DNA of 64,000 bases from NCBI GenBank assembly GCA_018894105.1, contig CM032121.1, positions 19,998,730 through 20,062,729 on the forward strand, written 5' to 3'. A model generated the notes under the pieces. The model was given only the letters and a program-made list of their open reading frames with translations. It was not told where the DNA came from and made no database searches. This stretch comes from Jacaranda mimosifolia (taxonomy: Eukaryota; Streptophyta; Magnoliopsida; Lamiales; Bignoniaceae). A program made the translations under genes and the position numbers. Of this stretch, positions 13,071 to 24,914 are shown in pieces (positions within the stretch are counted from its first letter, which is position 1; every line of letters starts with the position of its first letter).

Positions 13071-13584
13071 CATCTTTCTTAATTTCTCTTATTTATGTTT
13101 CTTCTCAAATATATAGATAGCATAATACTTTCATCGGTTACTTAAGGACTTAGAGAATTTAAGTGATAAAGTATCACAAGCACTTTATCACATTTTTTGG
13201 ATTTAGAGTGAGTTTCTTAGTCACGAGTGTAACATGTGATAGAGTTATCTCTTGGAGGCATAGTGTCCCATCTTTTTATCAGCGTTAATTTACCTTGTGC
13301 TGAATGGAGTCCTATGAGGGAGGAAAGTTAATTTTGCACTCAAGCTGAACATAGTTTTAAATGCTAAGATTAGAACAAGTGTGTCCATGGGTCTCGTGGT
13401 GACTTCATAATGTCATAAAGATATATGGAGTAACCAAACTTAGAAAATTTTCGTTGTGTATATTTTTTCAAAAAGTTGAGATGTTGCCACCATTCTATTT
13501 ATAAGGACTCAAGGTGGGCTTCTTTTGCTTGATGCAAAAATGTCTTCCTAAGTATTCCTGAGCTAATTTCTCCAATTTCTCCAA

Positions 13585-13865
13585 AGCGATTGCCATGTAC
13601 TCTTGAGGGGAGCTAATAGCGAGCTTTTTAAGAGGGTGACATGTGCTCCTAAGAGTAGCTTATAGTGGGCATTTTGAGAAGGTGCCATCCGATGAAAGAA
13701 TATAGTGAGCTTTTTTAGAGAGTGCTACATACTCTTGAGGGTAGCTTATAGTGGGCTTTTGAAAGGGTGCCAAGTACTCTCAAGGGAAGTCGATAGTGGA
13801 CCTTTTTAGAATATGCCATGTACTCCTAAGAGAAGGCGATAGTGGGCTTTTCTAAAGAGTGACTA
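13585..13865. repeat. Tandem repeat, about 46-bp unit, five to six copies
   Basis: Units of the form (ca)tgtactcctaagag-agc-atagtgggctttttagagggtgcc start near 13591, 13640, 13726, 13772 and 13818. Spacing is 46-49 bp with one longer unit of about 86 bp. It sits in the 3' tail of the gypsy-A element. Confidence 0.7.
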
Positions 13866-14481
13866 CAATGTACCATCCTTGGGGCCTATATTGGGATTAC
13901 ATTGGTGACCAAATACCGTAAGGGGGTATTTATAGTAGGATTATGCCTAGTGACTATCACGTACTCTTCGCACTCCTCGAAGAGATTTATAATAGGCTTT
14001 ATGTCTAAAAGCTACTTTCCAATAACTCCTTATAGAGCTACAAAGCTTAAGGTCGTAAAACAGAGAGTAATGTAAGGAACATAATAAATTTCACATTTAT
14101 TAAAGAAATAAATATAAGAAATAAATTCCATCCCCAAGTAGGTTGACTTTATTCAAATTCGAAAAATAAAAACCTAGAGATAAGAGTTAAGGTAGAAAAG
14201 AAACCTGAATAAACTATTTATCATTAGGAGGTGTTGCTAGCAATGCATTTCAATCATCATTAAGAGTATCTTGCGGAACGCATGCTTCAACATGGTTAAT
14301 GTCCAGTAGCACACACTTGTTTTTATCTCATCCTCATCTTCCCTAAGGGTTTATTGCACAATCCATGTTGGAAATAGAAGCCTTTACTGCCTTAGGGTAC
14401 TAGCATAACATTCTCTAGCCCCTACTTCACTTAGTGCACACATCTTCAAGTGGTATATTGAAATTGAGGATTGAAATAAGT

Positions 14482-14796
14482 TCAGAGTTGGGCATCCCAG
14501 ATCGCGCTGTATGAAGAAGAAGTCTTCACCACCAAAAATATCAAGATCATTGTGCCCTTCCTTGGGTGAGTGCCTATGGAAAAAGATAATAGTATCTCCC
14601 CGAGTGTTCCCACAGTGTCTCCCATAAACCCCACCAGAGGGTTGTTGATCTTTTGCATCAGCTCATTGTTTATTCTAAGTTGGAACAACATGTTATGGAA
14701 TAAAATGTCCACCAAACTACCACTATTCACTAATTTTTTCTTAACTCGAAAGTTGGCAAGGGACATTGAGATCACTAAGGCATTATTGTGCCTCAT
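14482..14796 (-). pseudogene. Gypsy-A protease (Tat-type), degenerate
   Basis: The minus-strand frame of 104 codons begins 'MRHNNALVISMSLANF' and contains 'LVNSGSLVDILF', the counterpart of the D(T/S)GS-SADILF active-site segment of retroviral-type aspartic proteases. 'PLVGFMGDTVGTLGEI' and 'FLVVKTSSSYSAIWDAQL' follow, both typical of Tat-lineage proteases. The catalytic Asp of the DTG triad is replaced by Asn (NSG), so the enzyme would be inactive. It lies just downstream of gag on the same strand. Confidence 0.8.
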
Positions 14797-14928
14797 CTTC
14801 TTAGGTTAATGTCTTCTTCCCCAAAGGTAATGCGAGGCACAAATGATCGCACTTTGCATATCCCATGAACGACGTCTATTGCATGAGTTTATTCTTACCT
14901 GGCCACTAGGGCTAATACTTTCCTCGCT

Positions 14929-16281
14929 TTAGAAAAGTCTCATCCAAACGGTCCACCAAATATTACCAAAATTATTCTTGTTGCAGGGAGATTGCTGAGG
15001 TCGCGCTGGCCTTATGCTTCTTGGGATCTGGACAGTTGCTTGACTTTCGCTTGTAACTCTTGCTCTTTTCAGCGAGTGAGCTTTCCCTTGGTTGAACACC
15101 TTTTGGGCCACGTACTTATTAAAATATCCTCTTTGAATCAGCTTATCGATTTCATCCTTCAAATGGTGGCACTCATCTATAGTGTGTCCACCTGTGCGAT
15201 GAAAGCGACACCATTTGTCCGATTTAGGCATATTGGGATCAGCCAAGACTTTTGGGCAGTCACTAAATGAAATTGTGTTGTAATGCTATTGCTAGAATTT
15301 TTGTTTGGGATATGATGAGGAGCGTGTATAGGATGAGCGTACAAGGAGGGCTACATCTCTGATCTGCTTACCTCCTATTACTATTACTCATCTCATCATG
15401 CTTCTTTTGCTGAAAAGCTTTCTAGGGGATTGCAGCTCTCTATGCTAATATACTTCTCAGTGCACATGAGCAGCTCTTCCAGCATGGAAAGTGGTTTTTC
15501 ATTAATTGATTCTCAAAACTTGAGGTGTTTTAGGATCTATTGCGTGATACTAGGAACAAGCACCTAGCTAACATATGGGATCTTGTGGACAGCTTTCACA
15601 AAGCAGGTGAGGTTTGTCCTCATAGGCTTCCCATCTTGCTGCTTAATGATGAATAAATAAATTGTTGTCTTGGATACTCTAATTAATGGAGAAGTTTTGA
15701 AGGAAGAGCTATACTAGTATTTCCCATATAGTAATGGAACTTGCTAACATTTGGTTGAACCATATAAAGGCACACTTTGTTAGGGTGGTACAAATGAGCT
15801 TGCAGTATGCGACCTCGCTCAGGTCGTATAACCCCATCCTCACCAAGAAATCATCCATGTGTTTTTGGAGGTTTGAAATACAATTAAACTCTGGCAGCTG
15901 AGCTATCTTTATCCCAAAAAGAGTGCTTCTGCTAGGATTGTTGGAGAGAAAGGATTGCGTCTTAGGAGAGTAATGGCCAATTGGTGGTATTGGATCTCTA
16001 TCCCTTTAGATTGTTATGGCACCAAAGAATGCATTTGGAGCTTCATATATACTGGCGCACACCGAGTGGGATCCATTTGGAGTGAAGAGTAAGTGTTTCC
16101 TTGATGAGATAAAGAAGGGGGAGCGACGACGTGTCCTGAGTTAATTTTTTGCTCAAATCTCTCTAAGGAGGATAAAGCCTCCTACTCCTATGGGAGAACT
16201 ATTGCAGCTCTTAAGGATGACACTCCTCGACATATTGTGCAACTACTTTCACTACGACCAAGTTAGTAATGTTCTCCAAAC
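14929..16281 (-). pseudogene. Gypsy-A gag (retrotransposon gag domain and zinc knuckle), split by the hAT insertion
   Basis: Reading the minus strand from 16281 downwards, gag domain segments appear near 15890-15400: 'LYDLSEVAYCKLICTTL', 'CAFIWFNQM' and 'LSMLEELLMCTEKYI'. At 15246-14929 there is 'KWCRFHRTGGHTIDECHHLKDEIDKLIQRG', the C-x2-H...H-x4-C knuckle of Tat-lineage gag (shown here only as positions 15225-15130 with Cys, His, His, Cys). Several stops and shifts occur. The N-terminal part is on the far side of the hAT element (24915-25130). The 8-bp duplicated sequence ctccaaa(c/a) marks the cut. Confidence 0.75.
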
Positions 16282-17164
16282 TAGGGCTATTAAGGAATCG
16301 AATTAAACTGAATATCTGAGAATTCGAATTCGATTCAATTCATTTTACTTGTATTCGTATTCGAATTCAATTCGAATCCTAAATTGGGCTTAAATTTGAT
16401 TTGAATAACTATTTGATATATTCGAATTGGATTCGAATGTTTGATTAACTCAATTTTTTACTTAAATTTTAAATTATTTATTGATTTTTCACCTTTTATT
16501 ATGGTCACAAAATAAAAATACTTGATTTACCTAAAAAGCAAATATCAAATACATGTAATAGTAGACATAATATTCAATGGCTTCATTACTATATCATCAA
16601 AAACAACAATTTCCCATAAATAGGAAAAACTAGAAGAAAATGATAGTTGCACACTTGCATGATCTAAAAAGCTCCACAATCCACATTGTCCATAATAATA
16701 TAAAATTGTCAAAATAAGATAAAATCCAAGCCACAAAAGAAGGATCAAAATAGAGCAATCCCATAATGAAAACACTAAAGTAAATAGTTACAAAGTCAAT
16801 AAATCCCATAGGACATAATGCAAAATATGTCATAGTTGATGAAATGAACATAACCAAACAGTCTCAACACGACAACATATAATTTCAAGAATCTTGAAAC
16901 CAACTACTGCTTGAATTGCATCAATCTTTCCCCATACCTCTTCATCATGGAACAACCCCTACAATAGTACATTAATTAGGCAAAAATGAACTTTATTAGT
17001 CAATAGAATTACTGTACATTATATATAAAAAAACAACAAAAGTACATTTACCTCTTGCACTTGCCAACGGGTACTGTAAAAAGACCTGCACTAGTTTTTC
17101 ATCTTCCTAAAAAAAATAAAGAGCAATGAGCAAGGAAAAATAAATTGATGCAAACTGAAGATCA

Positions 17165-17373
17165 AGGTGTAAATCGTACATAAGCCTTTGGTTGTCTCTT
17201 TACTCCATGAAGATGACGAACCCAATCTCCTCCACAAATTAACACTTGCACCATATCACTAGTCAAAAAAGCCCGATATGTGTCAAGAACTCTAGTCCCA
17301 GCACTAAAGGTAACTTTCGATGCAATATTACTGATAGGAATAGCTAAAACATCACAATCAATCTTTAATAGAA
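17165..17373 (-). pseudogene. hAT transposase, C-terminal dimerisation segment
   Basis: The minus strand reads 'CDVLAIPISNIASK', 'VTFSAGTRVLDTYRAFLTS' and 'VQVLICGGDWVRH', which is the hAT C-terminal dimerisation region (the LAIP-STVASE-FS-GGRVLD motif). It joins in sense directly to 'WKTNELKFK' at 19621-19660 across the solo LTR, showing that the LTR interrupted this exon. The family Ser-Glu is Ser-Lys here. Confidence 0.88.
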
Positions 17374-17378
17374 TCTTG

Positions 17379-17982
17379 TGAAGGTTAGTAAGCCACTAGG
17401 ATCCAATTATCAAACTTCAAAAGCTCAAAATAACAAGTCCTTATAGCCTACCAAGGATCTAATCATGCTAGGAATTCATATTTAGTTGGAATGTTACCTC
17501 AAAAAGAAAATTTCCAAGGTCTCAAGGGTGAACACTTTACCAATCCAGATTTTGGCAGACTCTGGCACAACGGAGAAACAACAACTTTTGCCTCAGTTAA
17601 AATGCTCCAAAAATCATGAAAAAAAATTCTAGAACCTCTTAACTTCTTCAATAAAGTGCTGTAAAAAATTCAGAGCAAAAATTAAACTGGATTGCTTGGA
17701 AAAAATTTAGCAATTAACTGCTCTGTTCCAATGGATCTCCAAAGCTAACAAATCAAATGATTTGCCTCTATTGATATGATTCACACATCAATTGATCCTC
17801 CAAATTTCACTCACTTTTAGCTAGAGAAAATGAGCAGAATATCAATGGTGAAGGTTGATTTTTGAGGTAGGAGAAGAAGAGATAACAAAGCCTTAACACA
17901 TGAAGCAATGTTTAGAAAAGGAGTTTTGGAGGAAATTGTGGAAGAATCCAATCCTTCACACCTTTCATGCATGTAGCCGGTC

Positions 17983-18027
<45 letters not shown>

Positions 18028-19615
18028 GATGATGGATGGTGTGATGCCAAGGTGGCATCACACCTTCCATGAAGGGGGGGTAGCCAAGTGGGGTGCCAAG
18101 GTGGCAAATTTGAATTCAAATCTCATTTGAATTTCATGTGCATTTTAATTACATTTGAAATCTAATTTCAAGCTAATTAAGATGCTAATTCAAATGAACC
18201 TTTATTTGAATTTTCCCTCCAAAATGTATTCTTCTCATTGATTAAATTAAACACTTTAATTTAGTTAATCAACTTTTAACTTAACTCTTAAGTCAAATAA
18301 GTTTAACTCTTAAGCTCAATTTTGTTAATCTAACTTCTTAAATTAACTTGACCAATTGATTGTCACTTGGCACCAAATAATTAACTCCTTAATTATTGGT
18401 CCAATTTAACTCTTTAAATTAGTTGATTAATTTAACACTTAAATTAATCGAGCCAAAGTTTGACCTTCAATTTGGCACCTCAAAATCAGTCACCTTGGAG
18501 TGATTCTCTAACTCTTAGAGAATTACTCCACTAACTAGGAGGTTAATTGGCTTTTTGTGTGTGACCCAATAGGTTCTACCATTCATTGGACATGAGCTCA
18601 CAACTCCTTATGACTTTTGAATATTATATATTCATTTTAAATCAAAATAACTTTTAAACTAATTGACTCAATTTAATTAATTTCATTAATTGAAGAGTAC
18701 CCAATCTCCATCGTTGATGTCCAAACCTCAAGCCCAGGGAGCCCAACTAATTGGCTAAAATGAATGCTTTTGGAGAACCATTGTAGCCCTACGCGTACCA
18801 TGCAAATACGGGCCTTCCGTAGACCTATCTCCCGAAAGAGGCCTAGGGAAAGATATTTGTCGGCTCCCTAATATCCTCGATACTATGTCTCTATTCCTAA
18901 TGTTCGATTCCCTTATGTGACCTCATATTTGGAAAAACTCTTTTTCCAAATTTCGCACCACCTTATGCAATGATTTCTTGGAATCAATCATTATAGAATA
19001 CATAGGAGATATATTCGCCCTTTACAAAAGCGAGGAGTCGAATTCCATCTTGGATCTCTCAAATCTCTATGTCAAGTAGCTCATACCCAATCTCAACCCG
19101 ATAGACCCTCTAAGTGGTCAAGGAAGAGTCAAAACATAAGGACCAGACATAAGGTTACCATGGATCCTCAGGTCAGAGGACTAATAATATGCACTAGCGT
19201 AAGTTAGCGAACTTGTTACTACTGACATGCTACTACGGCTATCTAACCTTGTTCTCTAACAAGCACGTACTAATATGCACCCATATCTCATATGATTGCT
19301 CATGGAACGGAGCAATATCAAACTCTTAGATTTATGCATCGTTAGTGTAAGTCTATCCGGATCTTAGATGCCCAACTCATAAGATCCTATAACTTGGAAG
19401 ATTAAAGATCACGACCGTGTAAGACTTATTCCGTGGTCACTGAACCAAGTCCCATAGTCATGAGTGATCTAAGGGCTTCATCGAAATGCGATAAAGTAAT
19501 AAAAAGCACAACATGAAGATGGTCACATAAAAAATATCATTCAATCAAAATTGTTTTACAGGAAAATAATTTTTATAAGGCCAATCCTATTGGCTTGTTG
19601 GGCACTATTCCAACA
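17379..19615 (-). mobile_element. Solo LTR of Ty1/copia family A with perfect 5-bp TSD
   Basis: The 2,237-bp block starts tgaaggttag and ends attccaaca and is flanked on both sides by tcttg (17374-17378 and 19616-19620). No internal region is present, so this is a solo LTR left by LTR-LTR recombination. It interrupts the hAT transposase near the codons before LAIP. It contains a microsatellite (tc)n(ta)n at 17984-18027. It gives the exact LTR limits used for the other family-A copies. Confidence 0.93.
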
Positions 19616-19620
19616 TCTTG

Positions 19621-20920
19621 AACTTCAATTCATTTGTTTTCCAACATGCCAAAGCATCAAATTCAGAAGCCTCTTCCTCCTTTTGATATCTATAAACTCC
19701 CTCCTCTAAATAAATATCTAACTCTGACTTTACATAAGCAAATGTCTCAAGAAAGTTCAAATATTGATCAAATCTTCACAAACTATAAGGGATTATTTTC
19801 TTTTCTTACTTGTGGCTCCCTTACCAACACGAAAAAAAAAAATCAAATTCTGGCACTGAAGAGCTTCCTCGACCACTCTTGACATTGTGGCAAGATTGAG
19901 TTGCAATGCCATACTCATTATAAAGTTCATAAAGTGAATCACGAACTTTAATAATATTTGCACGTGCATCATAATCGGGAATTATTTCCTTAAAGCAAAA
20001 TCAACATGAATCATTTTGTACCTAGGATCAAGTATAGCCGCTATAGCCATCAAAAGATTACACTCACCCCAATACTTATCAAATTTATCTTTCATCTTTT
20101 TGACCATAGTATAAACAACTTCCTCCCCGTATAATTCTTTCTCATCCAAAACTTCTTTTATTCTCCAAATAACACCAAGAAAAAGGTTAGATGTTGGATA
20201 ATCACTCCCCGACACAACATAAGTGGCCTCATAAAAAACCTCAAGAACTTTAACCACTTGTTCTACCTTATCCCAATCATCATTAGTTGGACAACAAACA
20301 TATGAAGGCTCTCTTTGTGAAAAAATTGGGAATGCATCTTTTACTTTGAAAGCCACAACTAACATCTCATATCTAGAATTCCATAGAGTAGGGCAATTAG
20401 TAATTGATTTTTAGAATGAACAATTGCATAGGAATACCCAATGAATGAACAATTTCAGAAAACTTCTTTAACCTTGCATCAGAGTGATTAATAAATCTAA
20501 CACTCTCTTTAATATCCTCAATTATATATTTGATTTTAGACAAACCATCTTGAACAACAAGGTTAAGAATATGAGCAACATTTCTTACATGAAATAATTT
20601 GCCACCCAAAAGCAACTTCCTACTCCTTGAAAAAATTTCCTTCAAAATTTTGAGAGCCACGTCATTATTTGAAGCATTATCAATGGATACTGTAAAAATC
20701 TTATTCTTAATTCCCCATTCTTTCATGCATTTAAATAAAGCATCAGATAGATCAACACCTAACAAACAGTACATGAAATATATAAATTTTCAATGATCAT
20801 TATAACACTATTAGCACAATCAAAACATAAAAACAAAAAGAAAACTTAAAACTTATCAAAGTACTTGTATGAAGAGGGGAGAGGTCGATGAAGCTAAGAA
20901 CACACTTTTGGAGTTGCCAG
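19621..20920 (-). pseudogene. hAT transposase, central RNase H-like domain
   Basis: The minus strand carries the hAT catalytic core in order. 'NSNWQLQKCVLSFIDL' is near 20920-20880, then a probable intron (acceptor gtttgttag just before 20770). 'LFKCMKEWGIKNKIFTVSIDNASNND' lies at 20740-20660, 'HVRNVAHILNLVVQDGL' near 20560 and 'DPRYKM' near 20020. The end, near 19640, has a 'YLEEGVYRY' and 'FDALACWKTNE' segment. Two open stretches (20397-20774 and 19982-20365) are separated by a disruption at 20366-20396 where the family CPTRWNST motif should be. The domain is truncated on one side by the foldback MULE and on the other by the solo LTR. Confidence 0.87.
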
Positions 20921-21169
20921 TTTGAATTAAGGGTTAATTGCATTTTACCCCCTCGTGAAAATAAAAAGGAGCAAAAAAAAACCCTATGAAAAAATAATAG
21001 GCAATGCACCTCTTTGTGATTTCAAAAAGTAGGCACACCGCCTCCCCTTTGTGATTTGCTGCAATTTAACCATAATTTCAATGTATAAAGACTATACTAT
21101 CCCTAATTCATTCATATATTTTCAATTTTATTTATTTATTCTTTTTAAATATATTTTTATATATCTTTT

Positions 21170-21945
21170 TCATCTCCTTCATACCAATTTTTTTATTTTT
21201 AAATTTAAAAACTGTTTTTAATTTTTTTGTTTATTCATCTTTCTAATTTATTCTTTTTTTCTTTTTATATATTATATATACAAATATAAATATATAATAT
21301 ATAATATAATAAACATAATATAATATATATAATATAATACATTATAAATACATAAATATTTATGTATATTTATACATACTATATATTACTAAATAAACAT
21401 TTTATATTATATTTTATATAATAAACCCCACCCCCACCCCATCTTAAAATTTTATCTATAAAATTTAAATAACTTTTGTTTATATATTTTCTCTTTCTAA
21501 TTATTTATTTCAAATTAAATATTATATATATTATATTTATATACATATATATTTTATCTCCTCCATACCATTTTTTTTATTTTTAAATTTAAAATCTATT
21601 TTTAATTTTTTTGTTTATTCATCTTTCTAATTTATTCTTTTTTTATTTATATATATATATTATATACAAATATAAATATATAATATATAATATAATATAT
21701 ATAATATAATACATTATAAATACATAAATATTTATGTATATATTTATACATACTATATATTACTAAATAAATATTTTATATTATATTTTATATAATAAAC
21801 CCCACCCCCACCCCCCCACCCCATCTTAAAATTTTATCTATAAAATTTAAATAACTTTTGTTTATATCTTTTTTCTTTCTAATTATTTATTTCAAATTAA
21901 ATATTATATATATGTATGAAAATATATTATATTTATATACATATA
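21170..21945. repeat. Tandem direct duplication, about 385-bp unit, two copies
   Basis: Starting at about 21170 and 21557 the same sequence recurs: ctcc(t/t)ccataccatttttt, then AT dinucleotide tracts, then a cccca(c)n run (21425-21440 and 21801-21820), then atcttaaaattttatctata. The copies differ by small indels. It is internal to the foldback MULE. Confidence 0.8.
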
Positions 21946-22109
21946 TATTTTTTATAAGATATTTATATTTATATATTTATTACCATATATATGATAATAT
22001 ATATAATAATATATACATTATAATACATATATGATAAGATACATAATAACATATGGTACATATATGATAATATATATATAATTATTTATTAATCTACCCC
22101 CCATCCCCT

Positions 22110-22475
22110 CTCCCCAAACATTACGGGCTGCCATGGCAGCATTGTGGCCAGATCTGGCTAGATCCGGCCACTGGCCGCAATGGCCAGCCATGGAGGCCAC
22201 CTCATTTTCCAATTTTTTTTTAATTTTTGTTCTCAGGTAGCCATGGAGGCCACCTTTGCGAGCAGCGGCCTCCATGGCCGCCTGCAAAACCACAGAGGCG
22301 GCATCTATGGCCACGTTTGGAGGCGGCCGCCGCAAAGGCAGCATCCATGGCCGCCTGCAAATGCGGCCATGCCGCCGCTCGAAGGAAGCGGCCGCCATGG
22401 CAGCATTCGCTGACGGCCATGGCTGCTGCTGGTATAGTGTGGGAGGATTTGGTGGGTTGTCGGCGGGTGGGTAGT
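22110..22475. repeat. GC-rich pocket of ggcc/atggccgcc-like repeats
   Basis: A sharply GC-rich island lies in very AT-rich DNA. The words ggccatgg, atggccgcctgcaaa and gcggcc recur many times in both orientations. Open frames here exist in several phases at once (for example 22018-22398 minus and 22227-22511 plus), as expected for a stop-poor GC repeat, so no protein is claimed. Confidence 0.6.
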
Positions 22476-22814
22476 GGGTTTATATATATATATATAAATA
22501 TGTATATGTAGGTACATATAAATATTTTTTATATTTTATATATATTTTTTTAGATAGAAGTAATCTGAATCGTTAATTTATTTTAATGAATCTAACGGTT
22601 GATATTAAGGGGCAAATTTGACATTTCATCAGCAAAAACCCTAGAACCAACCTTACTTGTCACGCGTGATTTGCACTGCTAGTTGGAGGGGGGTAATTTG
22701 CTATTTTTTTAAAAACATAGGGGGAAACATTGCCTATTATTTTTTCATAGGGGTTTTTTTTTGCTCTTTTTCATTTTCACAGGGGGGTAAAATCGAATTT
22801 ACCCTTTGAATTAA

Positions 22815-23580
22815 TAAAATGCCTAGTTATGCACATATAAGATATCTTTTTCACTTTTGATTTCCAAATGTCGGTGGTAAAGAAGATCTTATTGAGCCCT
22901 CTCAATTGTTCTTTCAACTTCTTTTTTCTATTTCATAAATACTAACACAATCAGTCTTTGCTTGAAAATGAGTAATCTTCTCAAATTGAGGAAGATTAAC
23001 CTTCATCATAAAGGTAAATCCATTCTTCTCCACCATATTAAATGGTTTTTCATGCATGAGAATCCAATAGGCAACTGCTTCCTTTTGCGTTATATGATCA
23101 TACTTTCTATCTGATAAGGGGGTTATTTCCATCTTACATTTCGCGGGCTAAAACTACAATCTTTTATGTTGTTTTAAAAACAACTTATTTTGGAGACAAG
23201 ATTCTGTATGTTTTAGTAAGTGACTAGTAGGTCCACTTACCAAATATGCACGTTTAGTCTTGCAATGCTAGTATTCAGCCTTTTTTTGTCCCATCAAGTT
23301 ATGTGATTATCTCAAAATCCTCACATGCAAGTGATGTCTTTTTTCTCTTCTTTTTCTAGAATGGAGTTGATTCATTCTCATTTTCCACATTTCTTTTGAC
23401 CCATCATTCTCACCTGCTGGAGTTTCGCCATCATTTCTACTAGTTTTAGCTTTATTTTTAGATACACTTTCTTCTTCACGTCCATCTCCAAGCTCAAGTT
23501 ATCAATGAAACTCTTTCTCATCCACATTAACATCATCAAAAGATATTGAAGGACAATCCATGATATTATAATCTGCAAAC
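22815..23580 (-). pseudogene. hAT transposase, N-terminal part (BED-like zinc finger region)
   Basis: The minus strand reads 'SGPTSHLLKHTESC', the His/Cys end of a BED-type finger (near 23220-23180). 'QKEAVAYWILMHEKPFNMVE' starts near 23088. 'FTTDIWKSKVKKISYMCITRHF' lies near 22890-22820 and is continued across the foldback insertion by 20920 downwards. The putative start region 23578-23378 is in a different frame. Stops and shifts show decay. Confidence 0.78.
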
Positions 23581-24417
23581 ATAGTCAAATAACACCGGTA
23601 AAATTTCTATATATATGAATAGTATTTAGTAAATAAAAACAAACTTCAATGTTTACTTGTTAAATAACACTAGCTTGTTAAAAATATTTGAGAACGGTGT
23701 AGGGGAGTGGGATTAGTATTCCCATACAAAGAACATATGAAGGACCTCATGAAAAAGTAATTCAAAATTACTTCAACTAAACATTCCATTTCATTGTACT
23801 ACAGGTTGTTTAATACACATGCCATTACACAACCAATAAAAATTTTGATGATACAACCAGGTTGTTCAATATTTACATAATTGATACATATAATAATTTT
23901 TCATTGGGGTGAAACAAAGACATAAGGCATGAGCTTGAATCTAGCCCAAATCAACATGTGCAATGGGTAATAGAAAAAGAAAGCATGATGTTTTTGAAAA
24001 AAAAACAAAATTAACAATGTTTGAAAATATTTACTTACAATTGTTCAACTTATTGATAGAAAACTCATTACCCATCCTCTCCAAGTTCTTCCATTTGAAG
24101 CACTTACACAGTTTTAAAGAAAAGAAAAAACATATATAGAAAAATAAAGGAGGTAGAGGAGCTTCCCCCTTTTTGCAATTTGTATACTGCAATAGCAAAG
24201 CATTTACAATATGTTACTGGGTAGTACCTACCAAGCTACCCTTCGGCTAGCCTTTGCCATTATCTCCCAAAATTAATAATTTCATCATAGTTTTTTGTTT
24301 TCTTTAGTAGCCAACTACAATCGCCATTATCAAAATTTCAAGCAAATAAAAAAGTTAATTAAAAGAAAGAGAGATAGAAGAGTTAATTAAAAAAAGAACA
24401 AATAAAGATTTGGGAAA

Positions 24418-24449
<32 letters not shown>

Positions 24450-24914
24450 GAAACGAAACCTAAACAATAAAAATAGAAATTTGGAGAGAGGGTTGCACAC
24501 CGAGACAACACATAGTAAATGAAGAGAACTCACGGAGATGGAGAAAGTAGACAGCCGGCAACATTGCAAGTGAGAAGGAAAAAAAATAGGTGCAGCAGTC
24601 TTGGCTAGTTGGCCACACGCAGCTTCTCTGGTGAGGATGTGAAATAGGGGGAGAATGTGAGGTACAGCTTTTTAGAAAAGTGGAAAGTATAATTAGGGAT
24701 TTGAGAAATGGGATAAAGAAAATTTTAACTTTTGAATAATAATAATAATATATTCGAATATTTTATTAAATATCAAACTCGAATATTATTGGATTCAATT
24801 ATATATCAAATATTTATACTAGACTCGAATTTGAATTCAAATTCAAATTCGAATCTACTATTTAAATTCGAATCACGAATTATTTGATAAAGATTTAATT
24901 CGTTAACAACCCTA
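23581..24914. other. hAT 5' non-coding region and terminus
   Basis: Upstream of the transposase on the minus strand. It contains the microsatellite (ac)n(at)n at 24419-24449 and, at 24790-24900, the ttcgaatt-rich subterminal repeats mirrored at 16310-16440. No exon is recognised; the 60-codon frame at 24387-24569 is driven by the microsatellite. Confidence 0.55.

Larger units (their letters stand above)
11745..14480. other. Non-coding 3' region of the gypsy-A element
   Basis: No protein similarity was recognised. The region holds a degenerate GC-richer repeat at 12860-13070 and a tandem repeat at 13585-13865 (listed separately). Long repeat-bearing tails between pol and LTR are known in the Tat/Ogre lineage. 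The 66-codon frame at 12054-12254 is not recognised. Confidence 0.5.
20931..22804. mobile_element. Mutator-like foldback element with 10-bp TSD
   Basis: Ends gggttaattgcattttaccc (20931) and, reversed, gggtaaattcgattttaccc (22804) are inverted repeats that continue for about 120 bp with the shared stretch around aaaaccctatgaaaaaataatagg. The flanks tttgaattaa (20921-20930 and 22805-22814) are identical, fitting the 9-10-bp duplications of the Mutator superfamily. Removing it restores the hAT reading 'CITRHFIN' to 'NSNWQLQKC'. No transposase is encoded. It holds a direct duplication and a GC-rich pocket. Confidence 0.88.
16282..24914 (-). mobile_element. hAT transposon, 8-bp TSD, with two later insertions
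   Basis: The left end reads tagggctattaaggaatcg and the right end, reverse complemented, tagggttgttaacgaatta, which are matching terminal inverted repeats of the common plant hAT type. The flanks are ctccaaac (16274-16281) and ctccaaaa (24915-24922), a 7/8 match to an 8-bp TSD. Subterminal ends are rich in ttcgaatt repeats. The interior encodes a hAT transposase on the minus strand. Excluding the solo LTR (2.2 kb) and the foldback MULE (1.9 kb), the element is about 4.5 kb, a usual size for an autonomous hAT. Confidence 0.88.

Noticed and set aside
14570..15270. Plus-strand frames of 79 and 92 codons
   Set aside because: Shadows of the gypsy-A protease and gag zinc knuckle on the minus strand.
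22018..22517. Overlapping open frames of 66-126 codons on both strands
   Set aside because: Open in many phases because the DNA is a stop-poor GC repeat; the protein sequences differ only by phase and match nothing known.
24387..24569. 60-codon frame with a VCVCVCV stretch
   Set aside because: Translation of an (ac)n microsatellite in the hAT flank.
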